A stretch of DNA of 41,917 bases from a bacterium (GTDB taxonomy: Bacteria > Bacillota_I > Bacilli_A > RF39 > UBA660), in NCBI GenBank assembly GCA_030531905.1, contig JAUNMG010000009.1:1-41917 (forward strand), in the 5' to 3' direction. Each line of letters begins with the position of its first letter. The stretch's first letter is position 1. This document shows, one piece after another, positions 1 through 8,177 of the stretch. Below the pieces are notes generated by a model. That model saw only the letters and a program-made list of their open reading frames with translations, was not told the DNA's origin and made no database searches. The position numbers and the translations under genes were made by a program.

Positions 1-56
1 AATTGATATTTATAATTTCATGAAATAAGTAAATTTCATATAAATTTATTTTTTTA

Positions 57-236
57 TTATTTAAAAATAACGGCGACAGCACGCGCACCATAACCAGTAT
101 CGGAAGTAATGCTGGTGTCCAAGGAGCCCCACGGCGCACAAGCCAAGTAAAATTTTTGCTCGATTTTAAATTAAATCTAAAGTGACAAATATCTCCATCT
201 TGTATTAAAAATTGTTTTCCTCTAATTTTTAATCAT
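57..236 (-). pseudogene. Gene debris: YchF-like C-terminus joined to the 3' end of a surface-protein gene
   Basis: Reading the minus strand from about 236, one frame gives a stretch containing QDGDICHFRFN, which matches the C-terminal (TGS) tail of the GTPase YchF. No stop follows; the frame runs on into TWLVRRGA. After what looks like a one-base deletion, the neighbouring frame continues LDTSITSDTGYGARAVAVIFK and stops at 57-59. The second part aligns, in protein and partly in DNA (shared run ggtgcgcgtgc), with the end of the exported protein at 19792-21183 (WFVFRQG...SGARAVIQI). No other part of ychF or of a surface-protein gene is present. It is therefore a chimera of two gene ends, either genomic debris or an assembly join at the window edge. 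The GC-rich bases at 70-145 contrast with the AT-rich surroundings. Confidence 0.6.
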
Positions 237-1812
237 GCCTATACTTACTTGCAAATATCTCTGCTACTTTGATTCCATCAATTGCTGATGTTGTAATTCC
301 ACCAGCATATCCTGCTCCTTCTCCTATCGGATAAATTCCCAAAATATTAGAACATAGATTACTATCACGTTCTATTCTTATAGGAGATGAGGTACGTGAT
401 TCAACTCCTGCTATAATAGCATCAGCTCTAGCAAAACCTTTAAGTTTATTATCAAAACTATCAATTGCTTCTTTTAAAGAATCATTTATAAACTCTGGAA
501 AAATATCATTGATATTAGCAAAGTTATAATCTCCTTTTATTTCTAGAGAAACTTCTCCTAAACTAGAAGAAATTTTATTTTTTTTATAATCTTTATATAT
601 CTGAATTGGTATTTTACCTTTTCCAATTGCGTATGATTTTTCTTCTAACTTTCTTTGAAAATTAATGCCATCAAAAATAGAATCACCATAGTCTTTTGGG
701 CCTACTGAAACAACTACTGCACTATTACTTGTCTTACTATCTCTTTTATAATTACTCATTCCATTAACAACTAAACGATTTTCTTCACTTGAAGCATTTA
801 CAACATATCCTCCTGGACACATACAGAAAGAATATACTCCTCTTTTATCTTTTGTTTGATAAGTTAACTTGTAACTAGCACTTGATAATTTTGAATTTTT
901 GCCATACTGATCTTCATCAATCATACTTCTTGGATGCATTATTCTAATTCCTACTGCGAATGGTTTAGGACTCATTTTGATACTATTATCATATAACATT
1001 TTAAATGTGTCTCTAGCACTGTGGCCTATTGCTAAAATAAGATTTTCACAAGGAATTTTTTCATTAAAGTTTACCTCTATTTGTTTTAGCTTATTATCAG
1101 AGATAGTCAAGTTAGTAAGGATAGTATTATATCTAAATTCTCCACCCATTTTAATTATATTATTACGCATATTGATAATAACTTCTCGTAATAAATCAGT
1201 TCCAATATGAGGTTTGTTTTCATATAAAATTTCTTCAGGAGCACCATTTTCTACAAATATTTCTAAAACTTTTTTGCCTCTTTTTAATTTATCTTTAACT
1301 AATGTATTTAACTTTCCATCAGAAAATGTACCTGCTCCTCCTTCACCAAACTGAACGTTAGAATTAACATTAAGCTTTCCTGTTTCAAAAAATTCTTCTA
1401 CACTTTTTACTCTATCTTCAATTTTTTGTCCACGCTCAATCACTAAAACCTTATAGCCAAGGCTTGATAAAATATAAGCACTGAAAAGTCCAGCAGGACC
1501 ACTACCTACAATAACAATTTTACCATTTAGTTTTTCTTTTCCCGTAACTTCAATTTTATAAGGTATATCTTCTACTTTAGAAATATCAAGTTTCTTATTT
1601 TTCTTTAAGACTTTTTCTTCATTAACTAGCTTTAAAATAACTTCATAGACATAAAATATCTTTTCTTTATCTCTAGCATCAATTGATCTTTTATTTATCT
1701 TAAAACTAATTAACTCTTCATCTTTTACTTTCAACCTTTCAATAACTTTTTTTCTTAAATAAGATTTACTGTCCTTATTAACATCTATTTTTATTTGTCT
1801 AACTTTTATCAC
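229..1812 (-). CDS. FAD-dependent oxidoreductase, COG2509 family
   Basis: Cytosolic flavoprotein of the uncharacterised FAD-dependent dehydrogenase family (COG2509). A basic N-terminal domain of about 100 residues precedes a Rossmann FAD-binding motif (GSGPAGLFSAYILSSLGYKV, near residue 105) ending in an acidic ERG. It is followed by the family signature NVQFGEGGAGTFSDGKL and a C-terminal GEGAGYAGGITTSAIDG segment that closes over the FAD. The length, about 527 aa, is normal. I place the start at the GTG at 1812 because GGGAAG lies 8 bases upstream; a GTG at 1821 overlaps that site. The start lies inside the 3' end of the upstream HI0933-type gene (14-base overlap), so the two are probably co-translated. 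The substrate is unknown. Confidence 0.85.
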   Translation of the reverse strand: MIKVRQIKIDVNKDSKSYLRKKVIERLKVKDEELISFKINKRSIDARDKEKIFYVYEVILKLVNEEKVLKKNKKLDISKVEDIPYKIEVTGKEKLNGKIVIVGSGPAGLFSAYILSSLGYKVLVIERGQKIEDRVKSVEEFFETGKLNVNSNVQFGEGGAGTFSDGKLNTLVKDKLKRGKKVLEIFVENGAPEEILYENKPHIGTDLLREVIINMRNNIIKMGGEFRYNTILTNLTISDNKLKQIEVNFNEKIPCENLILAIGHSARDTFKMLYDNSIKMSPKPFAVGIRIMHPRSMIDEDQYGKNSKLSSASYKLTYQTKDKRGVYSFCMCPGGYVVNASSEENRLVVNGMSNYKRDSKTSNSAVVVSVGPKDYGDSIFDGINFQRKLEEKSYAIGKGKIPIQIYKDYKKNKISSSLGEVSLEIKGDYNFANINDIFPEFINDSLKEAIDSFDNKLKGFARADAIIAGVESRTSSPIRIERDSNLCSNILGIYPIGEGAGYAGGITTSAIDGIKVAEIFASKYRHD

Positions 1813-3010
1813 TAATATCACTTCCCGCTAATATTCCACTCATCCAAGCAAATGTTAAATTATATCCTCCACAGATACCATCTACATCTATAAGTTCACC
1901 AATTACATATAAATTTCTTATTTGTTTTACTTCCATAGTACTTAAATTAACTTCATCTAAACTTAATCCTCCAGTACATGTTTGAGCTTTAGAGTAAGAG
2001 TTAGTACCAGTTAGCTCCAAGTAAAAACTTTTAATAGTTGAAATTAATGCATTCCTTTCATCATTAGTTAACTCTTGATATGATTTATCTTTTTTGATAT
2101 GAGCTAAATCTAAGAATAAATCAACTAATTTATAATTTAATAATGGTTCTAAGAAAGTTTTAATACTTACATCATTTAAAGTTTCACTTCTTTTAAGAAA
2201 AAACTCTTCTAGCCTATCAATACTTGGTAGAAAATCTATTTTAATAAATTCATGTTTTTTCTTGTTAAGTCCTCTTGATACATATCCACTTAAATTAAAA
2301 ATACAAATCCCACTAATACCATAATCAGTTAATTGTAATTCTCCTATTTCTTCTTTTAGAAAATTATCTTCTTCGTATAGACTAACCTTAGCATCACATC
2401 TAACTCCATTCCATTTTTTAAAGAAATTTCCTTTAGCTTTTAATTGAACTAATGAAGGTAGAACTTTTTCTATTTTTAAATTAAATTTATTTAAAACTTC
2501 ATAACCACTATTTGATATGTCACTCACTCCAGCATAAGAACCTGTCGCTAAAACTACTTCATCAGCAATAATTTCTTCATTATTATAATAAACTCTAAAC
2601 TTATCATTTTCTTTTACTACATCTTTAACAAAAGCATTTTCAATTATTTTAATTTTTTTAGATAAAACTTTTTCTACTAAAATATTTCTGATACTACTAG
2701 CTTGATTAGACATAGGATAATAATAACCATTTTTAATCTTAGGAACTACGCCTAATTCTTTAAAGAATTGTTCTACTTTTAAATTATTTTCTTTAGTTAT
2801 TATTTTATCTAGATTTTTACTGTTAGAATAATAATTGCCTAAATCTTGATTATCATTATAATAATTACATCTACCTGCACCTGTTGCTAAAATCTTTTTA
2901 CCACAAACTGAATTCTTCTCTAGAATAATTACTTCATTATTATTATTTTTTGACTTTATAGCACAAACAAGTCCACTTGCTCCTCCACCTATAATAATAA
3001 TTTTTTTCAT
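1799..3010 (-). CDS. NAD(P)/FAD-dependent oxidoreductase, HI0933/BaiN-like family
   Basis: Flavoprotein of the HI0933-like (COG2081) family. The FAD-binding motif IIIGGGASGLVCAIKSK sits at the extreme N-terminus, followed by KNSVCGKKILATGAGRCNYYN, typical of the family (GRCN). The C-terminus carries CTGGLSLDEVN and GELIDVDGICGGYNLTFAW, which contact the flavin in relatives. About 403 aa, full length. The ATG at 3010 is preceded by AGGAAG with 8-base spacing; the in-frame GTG at 3019 overlaps this site and is unlikely. First gene of a two-gene unit with the COG2509 flavoprotein. Relatives include BaiN, linked to bile-acid reduction in clostridia, but nothing here ties this copy to that substrate. 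Confidence 0.85.
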   Translation of the reverse strand: MKKIIIIGGGASGLVCAIKSKNNNNEVIILEKNSVCGKKILATGAGRCNYYNDNQDLGNYYSNSKNLDKIITKENNLKVEQFFKELGVVPKIKNGYYYPMSNQASSIRNILVEKVLSKKIKIIENAFVKDVVKENDKFRVYYNNEEIIADEVVLATGSYAGVSDISNSGYEVLNKFNLKIEKVLPSLVQLKAKGNFFKKWNGVRCDAKVSLYEEDNFLKEEIGELQLTDYGISGICIFNLSGYVSRGLNKKKHEFIKIDFLPSIDRLEEFFLKRSETLNDVSIKTFLEPLLNYKLVDLFLDLAHIKKDKSYQELTNDERNALISTIKSFYLELTGTNSYSKAQTCTGGLSLDEVNLSTMEVKQIRNLYVIGELIDVDGICGGYNLTFAWMSGILAGSDISDKS

Positions 3011-3046
3011 AAGTATCACTTCCTAAATAAAATTATATCAAAAAAA

Positions 3047-3066
3047 AGGAATTAAAATCATCCCTT
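3047..3066 (-). terminator. Rho-independent terminator after the ClpX-like gene
   Basis: On the minus strand the stem AGGGAT/ATTCCT (one G-T pair) is followed directly by a run of T. It separates the ClpX-like gene from the flavoprotein pair. Confidence 0.6.
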
Positions 3067-3069
3067 TAT

Positions 3070-4608
3070 TTATTTTTTTACTTTTTCTACAGCCTTTTCT
3101 ACTTCTTTATTGCGTAAATCTTCAACTGTTGTATAATTTCCATCATTGTAAACTAACACTGCCTTTAAGTTATCTTCTACAGAGTCCTTATTTAAAATAA
3201 TTGATTTAAATTCATCACTAGTTATTACTTCCCATCTAGCTTCTTTAATAGAATTCTCTACAGTTGCTTTTAAACTTCTTGCCCCTGTTTTTAGTTTTAA
3301 AGCTTTTTCTGCTACTGCATCTAAATAATCATCACTATATTTAACTTCTACATCTATCTTTTTTAATTTTTCTATTTCTAAATTTAAAACACTAATATTT
3401 GAATCTGTTAAGATTGTCCTTAAACTTTCCATAGTATGTCCACTTAACTGAACAATATTTGAAATTCTACCAACAAGTTCTACTGGAAAATCTCCATGTT
3501 TTACAAAGTCCTCAATATTAAGTTTTTTATAAGCTATATCCTCTTTATTTTGACTTTCCTGACTTGTACCAAAACCTATTTTAGAATCAGTATATGAAGA
3601 CTTGTCTGATACTCCTTTAGCAACATCAGTAAATGCTCCAGTCATAAAAATAGTTAATTTGCTTGTATCAAAACTAACTCTACGATTATTATAACGAACA
3701 TCATATGTAGTTCCTTGGACAAACGGAAGTAACGTATTTAAAACACCTTTACCAGCAACATCTCCATTACTCTCAGATCCTTTTTTATCGATCTCATCAA
3801 GCATTACAATTCCACTTTCTGCTTTTTCAATATCACCATTGGCACTTTCTATTAATCTTCCTAAAAAATCTTCGATATTAGCACCAACATAACCAGGCAT
3901 TGTAAGTTGAGTTGTATCAATATTTACAAATGGTAAATCTAAAAATTCCGCCACTGACTCAGCAATTAAAGTTTTACCAGAACCTGTTGGTCCCACAAGT
4001 AAACAAGTATTTTTAGAAATTGATTCATCTGCTAAAGAATTCATGAATATTGCTGAAATAACATCTTTTTTTGCTTCTTCTTGACCGATAACTCTCTTAT
4101 CTAAGAACTCCTTCATTTCTTTTGGATTAAATAATACATCATTATCCTGTTCTTTTTCCTCTTGTAAAAATACTTCCTCCAATTCTTGTTGTTTTTTATT
4201 TCTTTCTTTCTGTTGTTGTGAAGCATCATTTAACAAAGATTTAAAATGAATTTTCTGTCTATTTGCAATACTAGAAATAGTCTTTTTTATTTCGTTAATA
4301 TCTGAAGATTTTGCTAAAGAATGATATGTATCAATAGTTCTATATAAGAAATTTTCTACTTCATCTCTTACTTTATCATTACTGAAATTATAACTAGAAT
4401 CTAAAGATAAAACTAACTCTAAATACATCTCTTCTAGGTTTGAAGATAAACGATTTAATAGTTTTATATTATCAATCTTTAAGATTTCGTTATAGACTTC
4501 ATCAATTTTCTCTATAACTTTTTGATTATTTATTTCTCTTGTTTCTGAAGCATTTTCATATATACTATAAATTTGACTAATTTTACTTTTAAATTCAGAA
4601 TCAGACAA
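3070..4608 (-). CDS. ClpX-like AAA+ ATPase; 5' part interrupted
   Basis: AAA+ unfoldase of the ClpX type. Walker A GPTGSGKT (near residue 205 from the 4608 TTG), pore loop GYVG, Walker B IVMLDEIDK, sensor-1 FMTGAF, a ClpP-docking IGFG loop and sensor-2 TGARSLKATVE are all present, so it probably feeds a ClpP. It lacks the N-terminal zinc domain of canonical ClpX and carries a helical, charged N-terminal region instead. The only ATG/GTG/TTG start in this frame is the TTG at 4608 (AAAGGA about 10 bases upstream). However, the frame stays open for a further 104 codons up to 4920, where it meets the TAA ending the in-frame ORF at 4921-5157. That long open run in AT-rich DNA suggests the real protein is about 695 aa, split by one nonsense codon. 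Confidence 0.75.
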   Translation of the reverse strand: MSDSEFKSKISQIYSIYENASETREINNQKVIEKIDEVYNEILKIDNIKLLNRLSSNLEEMYLELVLSLDSSYNFSNDKVRDEVENFLYRTIDTYHSLAKSSDINEIKKTISSIANRQKIHFKSLLNDASQQQKERNKKQQELEEVFLQEEKEQDNDVLFNPKEMKEFLDKRVIGQEEAKKDVISAIFMNSLADESISKNTCLLVGPTGSGKTLIAESVAEFLDLPFVNIDTTQLTMPGYVGANIEDFLGRLIESANGDIEKAESGIVMLDEIDKKGSESNGDVAGKGVLNTLLPFVQGTTYDVRYNNRRVSFDTSKLTIFMTGAFTDVAKGVSDKSSYTDSKIGFGTSQESQNKEDIAYKKLNIEDFVKHGDFPVELVGRISNIVQLSGHTMESLRTILTDSNISVLNLEIEKLKKIDVEVKYSDDYLDAVAEKALKLKTGARSLKATVENSIKEARWEVITSDEFKSIILNKDSVEDNLKAVLVYNDGNYTTVEDLRNKEVEKAVEKVKK

Positions 4609-4920
4609 TTTTAATAATTCCTTTAAATATGATGGTTCTATGGCTATTGCTTCTATTATTTCTTTAGCATCACTTATACTTTCATTACTATTTTCAACAT
4701 TCGTATAACAGTCAAATAAGATTTTAATTATATTTTCTAAACTTAATGAGAATTCATTTGATGATTCATCAAGTTTATTTTCATTAATATAATCTAATAA
4801 TTTACTGAAGTTAAAATTAAAAAATATATTTTTACCTGTATCATAGTGATAGAAACTTATAGTAGTTGTTTCATTAACATCATCAAAATATTCGATTAGA
4901 GCCTCACTCTTAGATAAGCC

Positions 4921-5157
4921 TTAATATTTTCTTAATAAATCTTTTTGTAGAATAGGAAATCCCACTACATCTTCATCAGAAAATGCTGTAGAACCATCTG
5001 TCATAAGCAAATGCTCATTACCATAGTCATCTACAAAAAAATCATACTCATCATTTTCAATAGTTCCTTCCATAATGTGATCTGGAAAATAGATTCCTAC
5101 TCCGTTAGTAATCGATTTCTTTCTCATTAAAATCGCAATATATTCTTCATTGTTCAT
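4921..5157 (-). CDS. Small ORF, probable N-terminal part of the ClpX-like protein
   Basis: A 78-aa ORF, acidic, with a very good ribosome binding site (AGGGGGAAA before the ATG at 5157). It reads MNNEEYIAILMRKKSITNGV at its start and ends QKDLLRKY then TAA. The following codons in the same frame (GLSKSEALIEYF...) remain open into the ClpX-like ATPase. I recognise no stand-alone family. The simplest reading is that this is the substrate-recognition N-terminal domain of the ATPase and that TAA replaces a sense codon such as AAA (Lys). The alternative is a genuine small protein followed by an ATPase using a non-canonical start. Confidence 0.6.
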   Translation of the reverse strand: MNNEEYIAILMRKKSITNGVGIYFPDHIMEGTIENDEYDFFVDDYGNEHLLMTDGSTAFSDEDVVGFPILQKDLLRKY

Positions 5158-5224
5158 AATTAGTTTTCCCCCTAAATAAATACTAATGTTTAATATAAAT
5201 CAATTATGTTGATTCGTCAATAAA

Positions 5225-6277
5225 TTATTTTAAATAATCATCAAAATTAAAATTCCTTCTTCTAGAGAGATTCTTCATTTTACGAAGTGCTTTAGATTCA
5301 ATTTGTCTTATTCTTTCTCTTGTCAAACCTAATTCTCTCCCTATCTCTGCTAAATTCTTTTTTTCTTCTGTCTCATTTAATCCAAAATTTCTGATAATAA
5401 CTTCCTTATCTCTATCGGATAAAACTGTAAATAATTGCACTATATATTCATTTAACATTTTCTTCATTACTTCTTCACTAACATTAACATCTGACTCTAC
5501 AAAATCTATCATTTCACTATCACTATCTTCACTAACTGGTTTATCTAGAGAAACTATTAAGGATGTCATTTTATTTAAATTATCTATTTCATTAACGGTT
5601 AATCCTATTTCTTTTAATATTTCCTCTTCACTAAGTTCTCTTCCATATTTCTGCTCTAAAAAACTAACTTGCTTTTTATATTTATAATATGATTCTTGCA
5701 AATATGTAGGTATCCTAATTGTATGTTTTTGGTTTTGAACAGTTTTATGTATATATTGTTTTATCCAAGGTGTTGCATAAGTCGAAAACTTGTATCCTAA
5801 AGATGCATCAAACCTTTCTATAGCAACCATTAATCCAAGATTTCCCTCATTGATTAAATCTAAAAACTCATAACTACCCTTATATTTTTTAGCAATACTA
5901 ACAACTAATTTTAAGTTAGAATTAAACATTTTATTATATGAATTCCTACATTTAAGATAGTTTTCTACATCTAATAGTAGTTCTTTTTCTTTTAATACTT
6001 TAGCATCCTTAAAATCTAAATCAAAGTTCTCATCAAGTTCAGTCTCTATTAATGGTCTTTGTTTTTCTTTTGCTAAATTCATATATTTCTTAATTTGATT
6101 AAAATAATCCCTTTCATATTTATTATTTAAATTTGTAAAACTTTTCAAAAGAGTTTTTAATACTAATACATAGTTTTCATTGTAACAACAAGATTTGAAA
6201 ACAGTTGCTAAATCAAGATTTTTCAAATTAGAAATATGCTTTTCTTTTAATATTTGTATTGTATCAATAGAATTCAA
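5225..6277 (-). CDS. RNA polymerase sigma factor, sigma-70 family (RpoD-like), 5' frameshift
   Basis: Sigma-70 factor with region 2 (NLKLVVSIAKKYKGSYEFLDLINEGNLGLMVAIERFD, then KFSTYATPWIKQYI), region 3 and region 4, which ends with the DNA-binding helix-turn-helix (GLTRERIRQIESKALRKM). It differs from the housekeeping factor by a non-conserved segment of about 100 residues between regions 1.2 and 2. The frame is open upstream of the TTG at 6277 to 6343 and reads LSEIAEYPLLTDEEVKECY, which is sigma region 1.2. No start codon lies there; the ATG start and the residues DPVKI are in another frame at 6337-6468. It is probably an accessory sigma, in an operon with the ClpX-like gene. Confidence 0.8.
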   Translation of the reverse strand: MNSIDTIQILKEKHISNLKNLDLATVFKSCCYNENYVLVLKTLLKSFTNLNNKYERDYFNQIKKYMNLAKEKQRPLIETELDENFDLDFKDAKVLKEKELLLDVENYLKCRNSYNKMFNSNLKLVVSIAKKYKGSYEFLDLINEGNLGLMVAIERFDASLGYKFSTYATPWIKQYIHKTVQNQKHTIRIPTYLQESYYKYKKQVSFLEQKYGRELSEEEILKEIGLTVNEIDNLNKMTSLIVSLDKPVSEDSDSEMIDFVESDVNVSEEVMKKMLNEYIVQLFTVLSDRDKEVIIRNFGLNETEEKKNLAEIGRELGLTRERIRQIESKALRKMKNLSRRRNFNFDDYLK

Positions 6278-6336
6278 ATACTTATAACATTCTTTTACTT
6301 CTTCGTCTGTAAGTAATGGATACTCTGCTATTTCAC

Positions 6337-6468
6337 TTAAATTTTAACTGGATCAAGATTAGTATCTTCATCTTTTGATAGTTTTTCACTTTCTATTATA
6401 TCTTCTTCTGTTATAGATTCTTCTATTAAATCATTTTCTGTAATATCTAAATTTATTTCTTCTTTCAT
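6337..6468 (-). pseudogene. N-terminal fragment of the sigma factor, out of frame with the rest
   Basis: A 43-codon ORF from the ATG at 6468 (good AGGTGGT site 7 bases upstream). It is very acidic and ends NLDPVKI then TAA. DPVKI followed by (Y)LSEIAEYPLLT is the hallmark of sigma region 1.2 (DPVxxYLxEIxxxPLLT), and the second half sits in the next frame. Losing one 4-base unit from an ATTTATTTA-like repeat would explain both the shift and the missing Tyr; losing one T would restore the frame without Tyr. Confidence 0.7.
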
Positions 6469-6742
6469 ACATCTTACCACCTAATAAAAAATAATTATAC
6501 CTATTATAACACTATTTTTTATATCTTGAAATAATTAATTATCTTCGTTGAAAACAGTAATTAATAAGAATGAATCCCATAAAAATTTGATACTACATCA
6601 CAACTTTTATGAAAGAAAATTTTTGGATTTGTATATTTATCACATAGAAGACTATTTTTATAGTTAGTTTTTAATAAATTATTTTCCTATTCTTTAGTTA
6701 TTTTTTTCTTTGAATAACAATAAAATTAAATAGGGTGAAGAT

Positions 6743-7831
6743 ATGAAAAAGAAACTTGATATTTTTCTTTTTATTGCGATAATAATACTTGCTTTATTTG
6801 GTTTGATGATGATATATTCAGCATCATCTATTTGGTCTGAATATAAGTTTAATGATAGTTTTTATTATTTTAAAAGACAGCTTATTTTTATAGTAATTGG
6901 GATATTTTTAATGTATACAGTATCTAAAATAGATTACAGAATTTATTATGAAAAATCAAATAAAATATTATTAGTTTGTTTTATTCTCTTAATACTTGTA
7001 TTAATTCCAGGTATAGGAAGTGTTAGAAATGGTAGTAGAAGTTGGTTTGGAATTGGCTCTTTAGGGATTCAGCCAAGTGAAGCTGCAAAACTTGCCTTAA
7101 TTATTTTTACTTCTAAATACTTATCAAAAAACAATAAATTTGTTAAAAGTTATAAAGATGGAGTGTTTCCGATACTTGGGGTTGTTTTTTTATTTTTCGG
7201 TCTCATTATGTTACAACCAGATCTTGGAACAGGAATGATTTTAGTAGTTTCAATAATTTCACTTTTATTTATTGCGGGAGTTAACATGAAATTTTTTATA
7301 GGTTGCGGAATATTAGGTGTAATTGGAGTGATTATTTTAATTATAATAGCTCCATATCGTATGGATAGAATTACTTCATTTATTGATCCATGGAAAGATC
7401 CATTAGGCACTGGTTTTCAAATAATTCAAAGTTTATATGCGATTGGCCCTGGAGGACTTCTTGGTACAGGATATCTAAATTCTATTCAAAAACAGTTTTA
7501 CTTGCCCGAGCCACAAACAGATTTTATTTTTTCAATTATAGCAGAAGAATTTGGTATTTTAGGAGCAATCTTTGTTGTTTCGATGTTTTTATTTATAATA
7601 TATAAGGGTTTAAAAATAGCTTTAAATTGTAATGATTTATTCGGAAAATATTTAGCATTTGGAATGATTTTTCAATTGAGTTTTCAGGCTATGATGAATT
7701 TAATGGTAGTGATTGGAATGATACCAGTTACTGGAGTAACACTTCCCTTTTTATCTTATGGGGGTTCATCTTTATTAATTACTATGTTCTCAATGGGAAT
7801 AATTTTAAGTATTTCAAGACATCAAAAATAG
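6743..7831 (+). CDS. SEDS-family peptidoglycan glycosyltransferase (FtsW/RodA/SpoVE family)
   Basis: Integral membrane protein that polymerises lipid II into glycan strands together with a class B PBP. 362 aa with about ten transmembrane helices. SEDS motifs are visible: GSRSWFGIGSLGIQPSE near residue 92, MLQPDLGTGM, the extracellular IGPGGLLGTGYLNSIQKQFYLPEPQTDFIFS segment, and the C-terminal MIPVTGVTLPFLSYGGSSLL. The GGLLGTG...YLPEPQTDFIF stretch looks closest to SpoVE/FtsW. ATG preceded by AGGGTGAAG. It is the only plus-strand gene in the first 23 kb, divergent from the sigma operon across about 270 bases, and pairs functionally with the PBP at 21290-23350. A second SEDS gene lies at 36014-37171. 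Confidence 0.9.
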   Translation: MKKKLDIFLFIAIIILALFGLMMIYSASSIWSEYKFNDSFYYFKRQLIFIVIGIFLMYTVSKIDYRIYYEKSNKILLVCFILLILVLIPGIGSVRNGSRSWFGIGSLGIQPSEAAKLALIIFTSKYLSKNNKFVKSYKDGVFPILGVVFLFFGLIMLQPDLGTGMILVVSIISLLFIAGVNMKFFIGCGILGVIGVIILIIIAPYRMDRITSFIDPWKDPLGTGFQIIQSLYAIGPGGLLGTGYLNSIQKQFYLPEPQTDFIFSIIAEEFGILGAIFVVSMFLFIIYKGLKIALNCNDLFGKYLAFGMIFQLSFQAMMNLMVVIGMIPVTGVTLPFLSYGGSSLLITMFSMGIILSISRHQK

Positions 7832-8030
7832 TGTAAAGTTAGTAATATGAAATTAACTTTTAGTTCATGTCATTTTGATAATGAAAATTTTTAAAACAGA
7901 ACAATTAAGAACATTAATAAATTATTAAATAAAAGTAAAATGTATCTAAACATATAGAATATTTAATTGTTTTTTGTGAGATTATTGTAAATTAATAGAC
8001 TAATAACAATATATATGTAGCAAGAAAAAA

Positions 8031-8066
8031 GAGGAGTATTCAGTTTTATAGGTGAATGACATCCTC
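8031..8066 (-). terminator. Terminator for the lysozyme-fold gene
   Basis: Stem GAGGA/TCCTC extended by ATTCA/TGAAT with a loop of about 10 bases. On the minus strand it is followed by a run of seven T. Confidence 0.55.
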
Positions 8067-8080
8067 ATAAATTTGAGTGG

Positions 8081-8110
8081 CACTCTACATTTATAGAGTG
8101 TCTATTTTTT
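8081..8110 (+). terminator. Terminator downstream of the SEDS gene
   Basis: Stem CACTCTA/TAGAGTG with a 6-base loop, then tctatttttt on the plus strand. Confidence 0.6.
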
Positions 8111-8177
8111 AATACAATAAGGTAGACGATAATAGAATTTTGTAATTGTATCTAATAACTTTTTATAGCTAAAAATT

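Larger units (their letters stand above)
7832..8177. other. Intergenic region holding two terminators
   Basis: 346 bases between the convergent SEDS gene and the secreted lysozyme-fold gene. No ORF with a ribosome binding site was seen. The right half contains two stem-loops, one oriented for each strand (listed separately). The left part is AT-rich with no feature I can support. Confidence 0.5.

Noticed and set aside
3070..6468. Stop-codon reassignment to explain the interrupted genes
   Set aside because: TAA, TAG and TGA all end intact genes elsewhere in the window, and the interruptions include frameshifts, which reassignment would not explain.
8020..8110. Small structured RNA between the convergent genes
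   Set aside because: Both stem-loops are explained as terminators, one per strand with its own T run, and no clear promoter precedes them.
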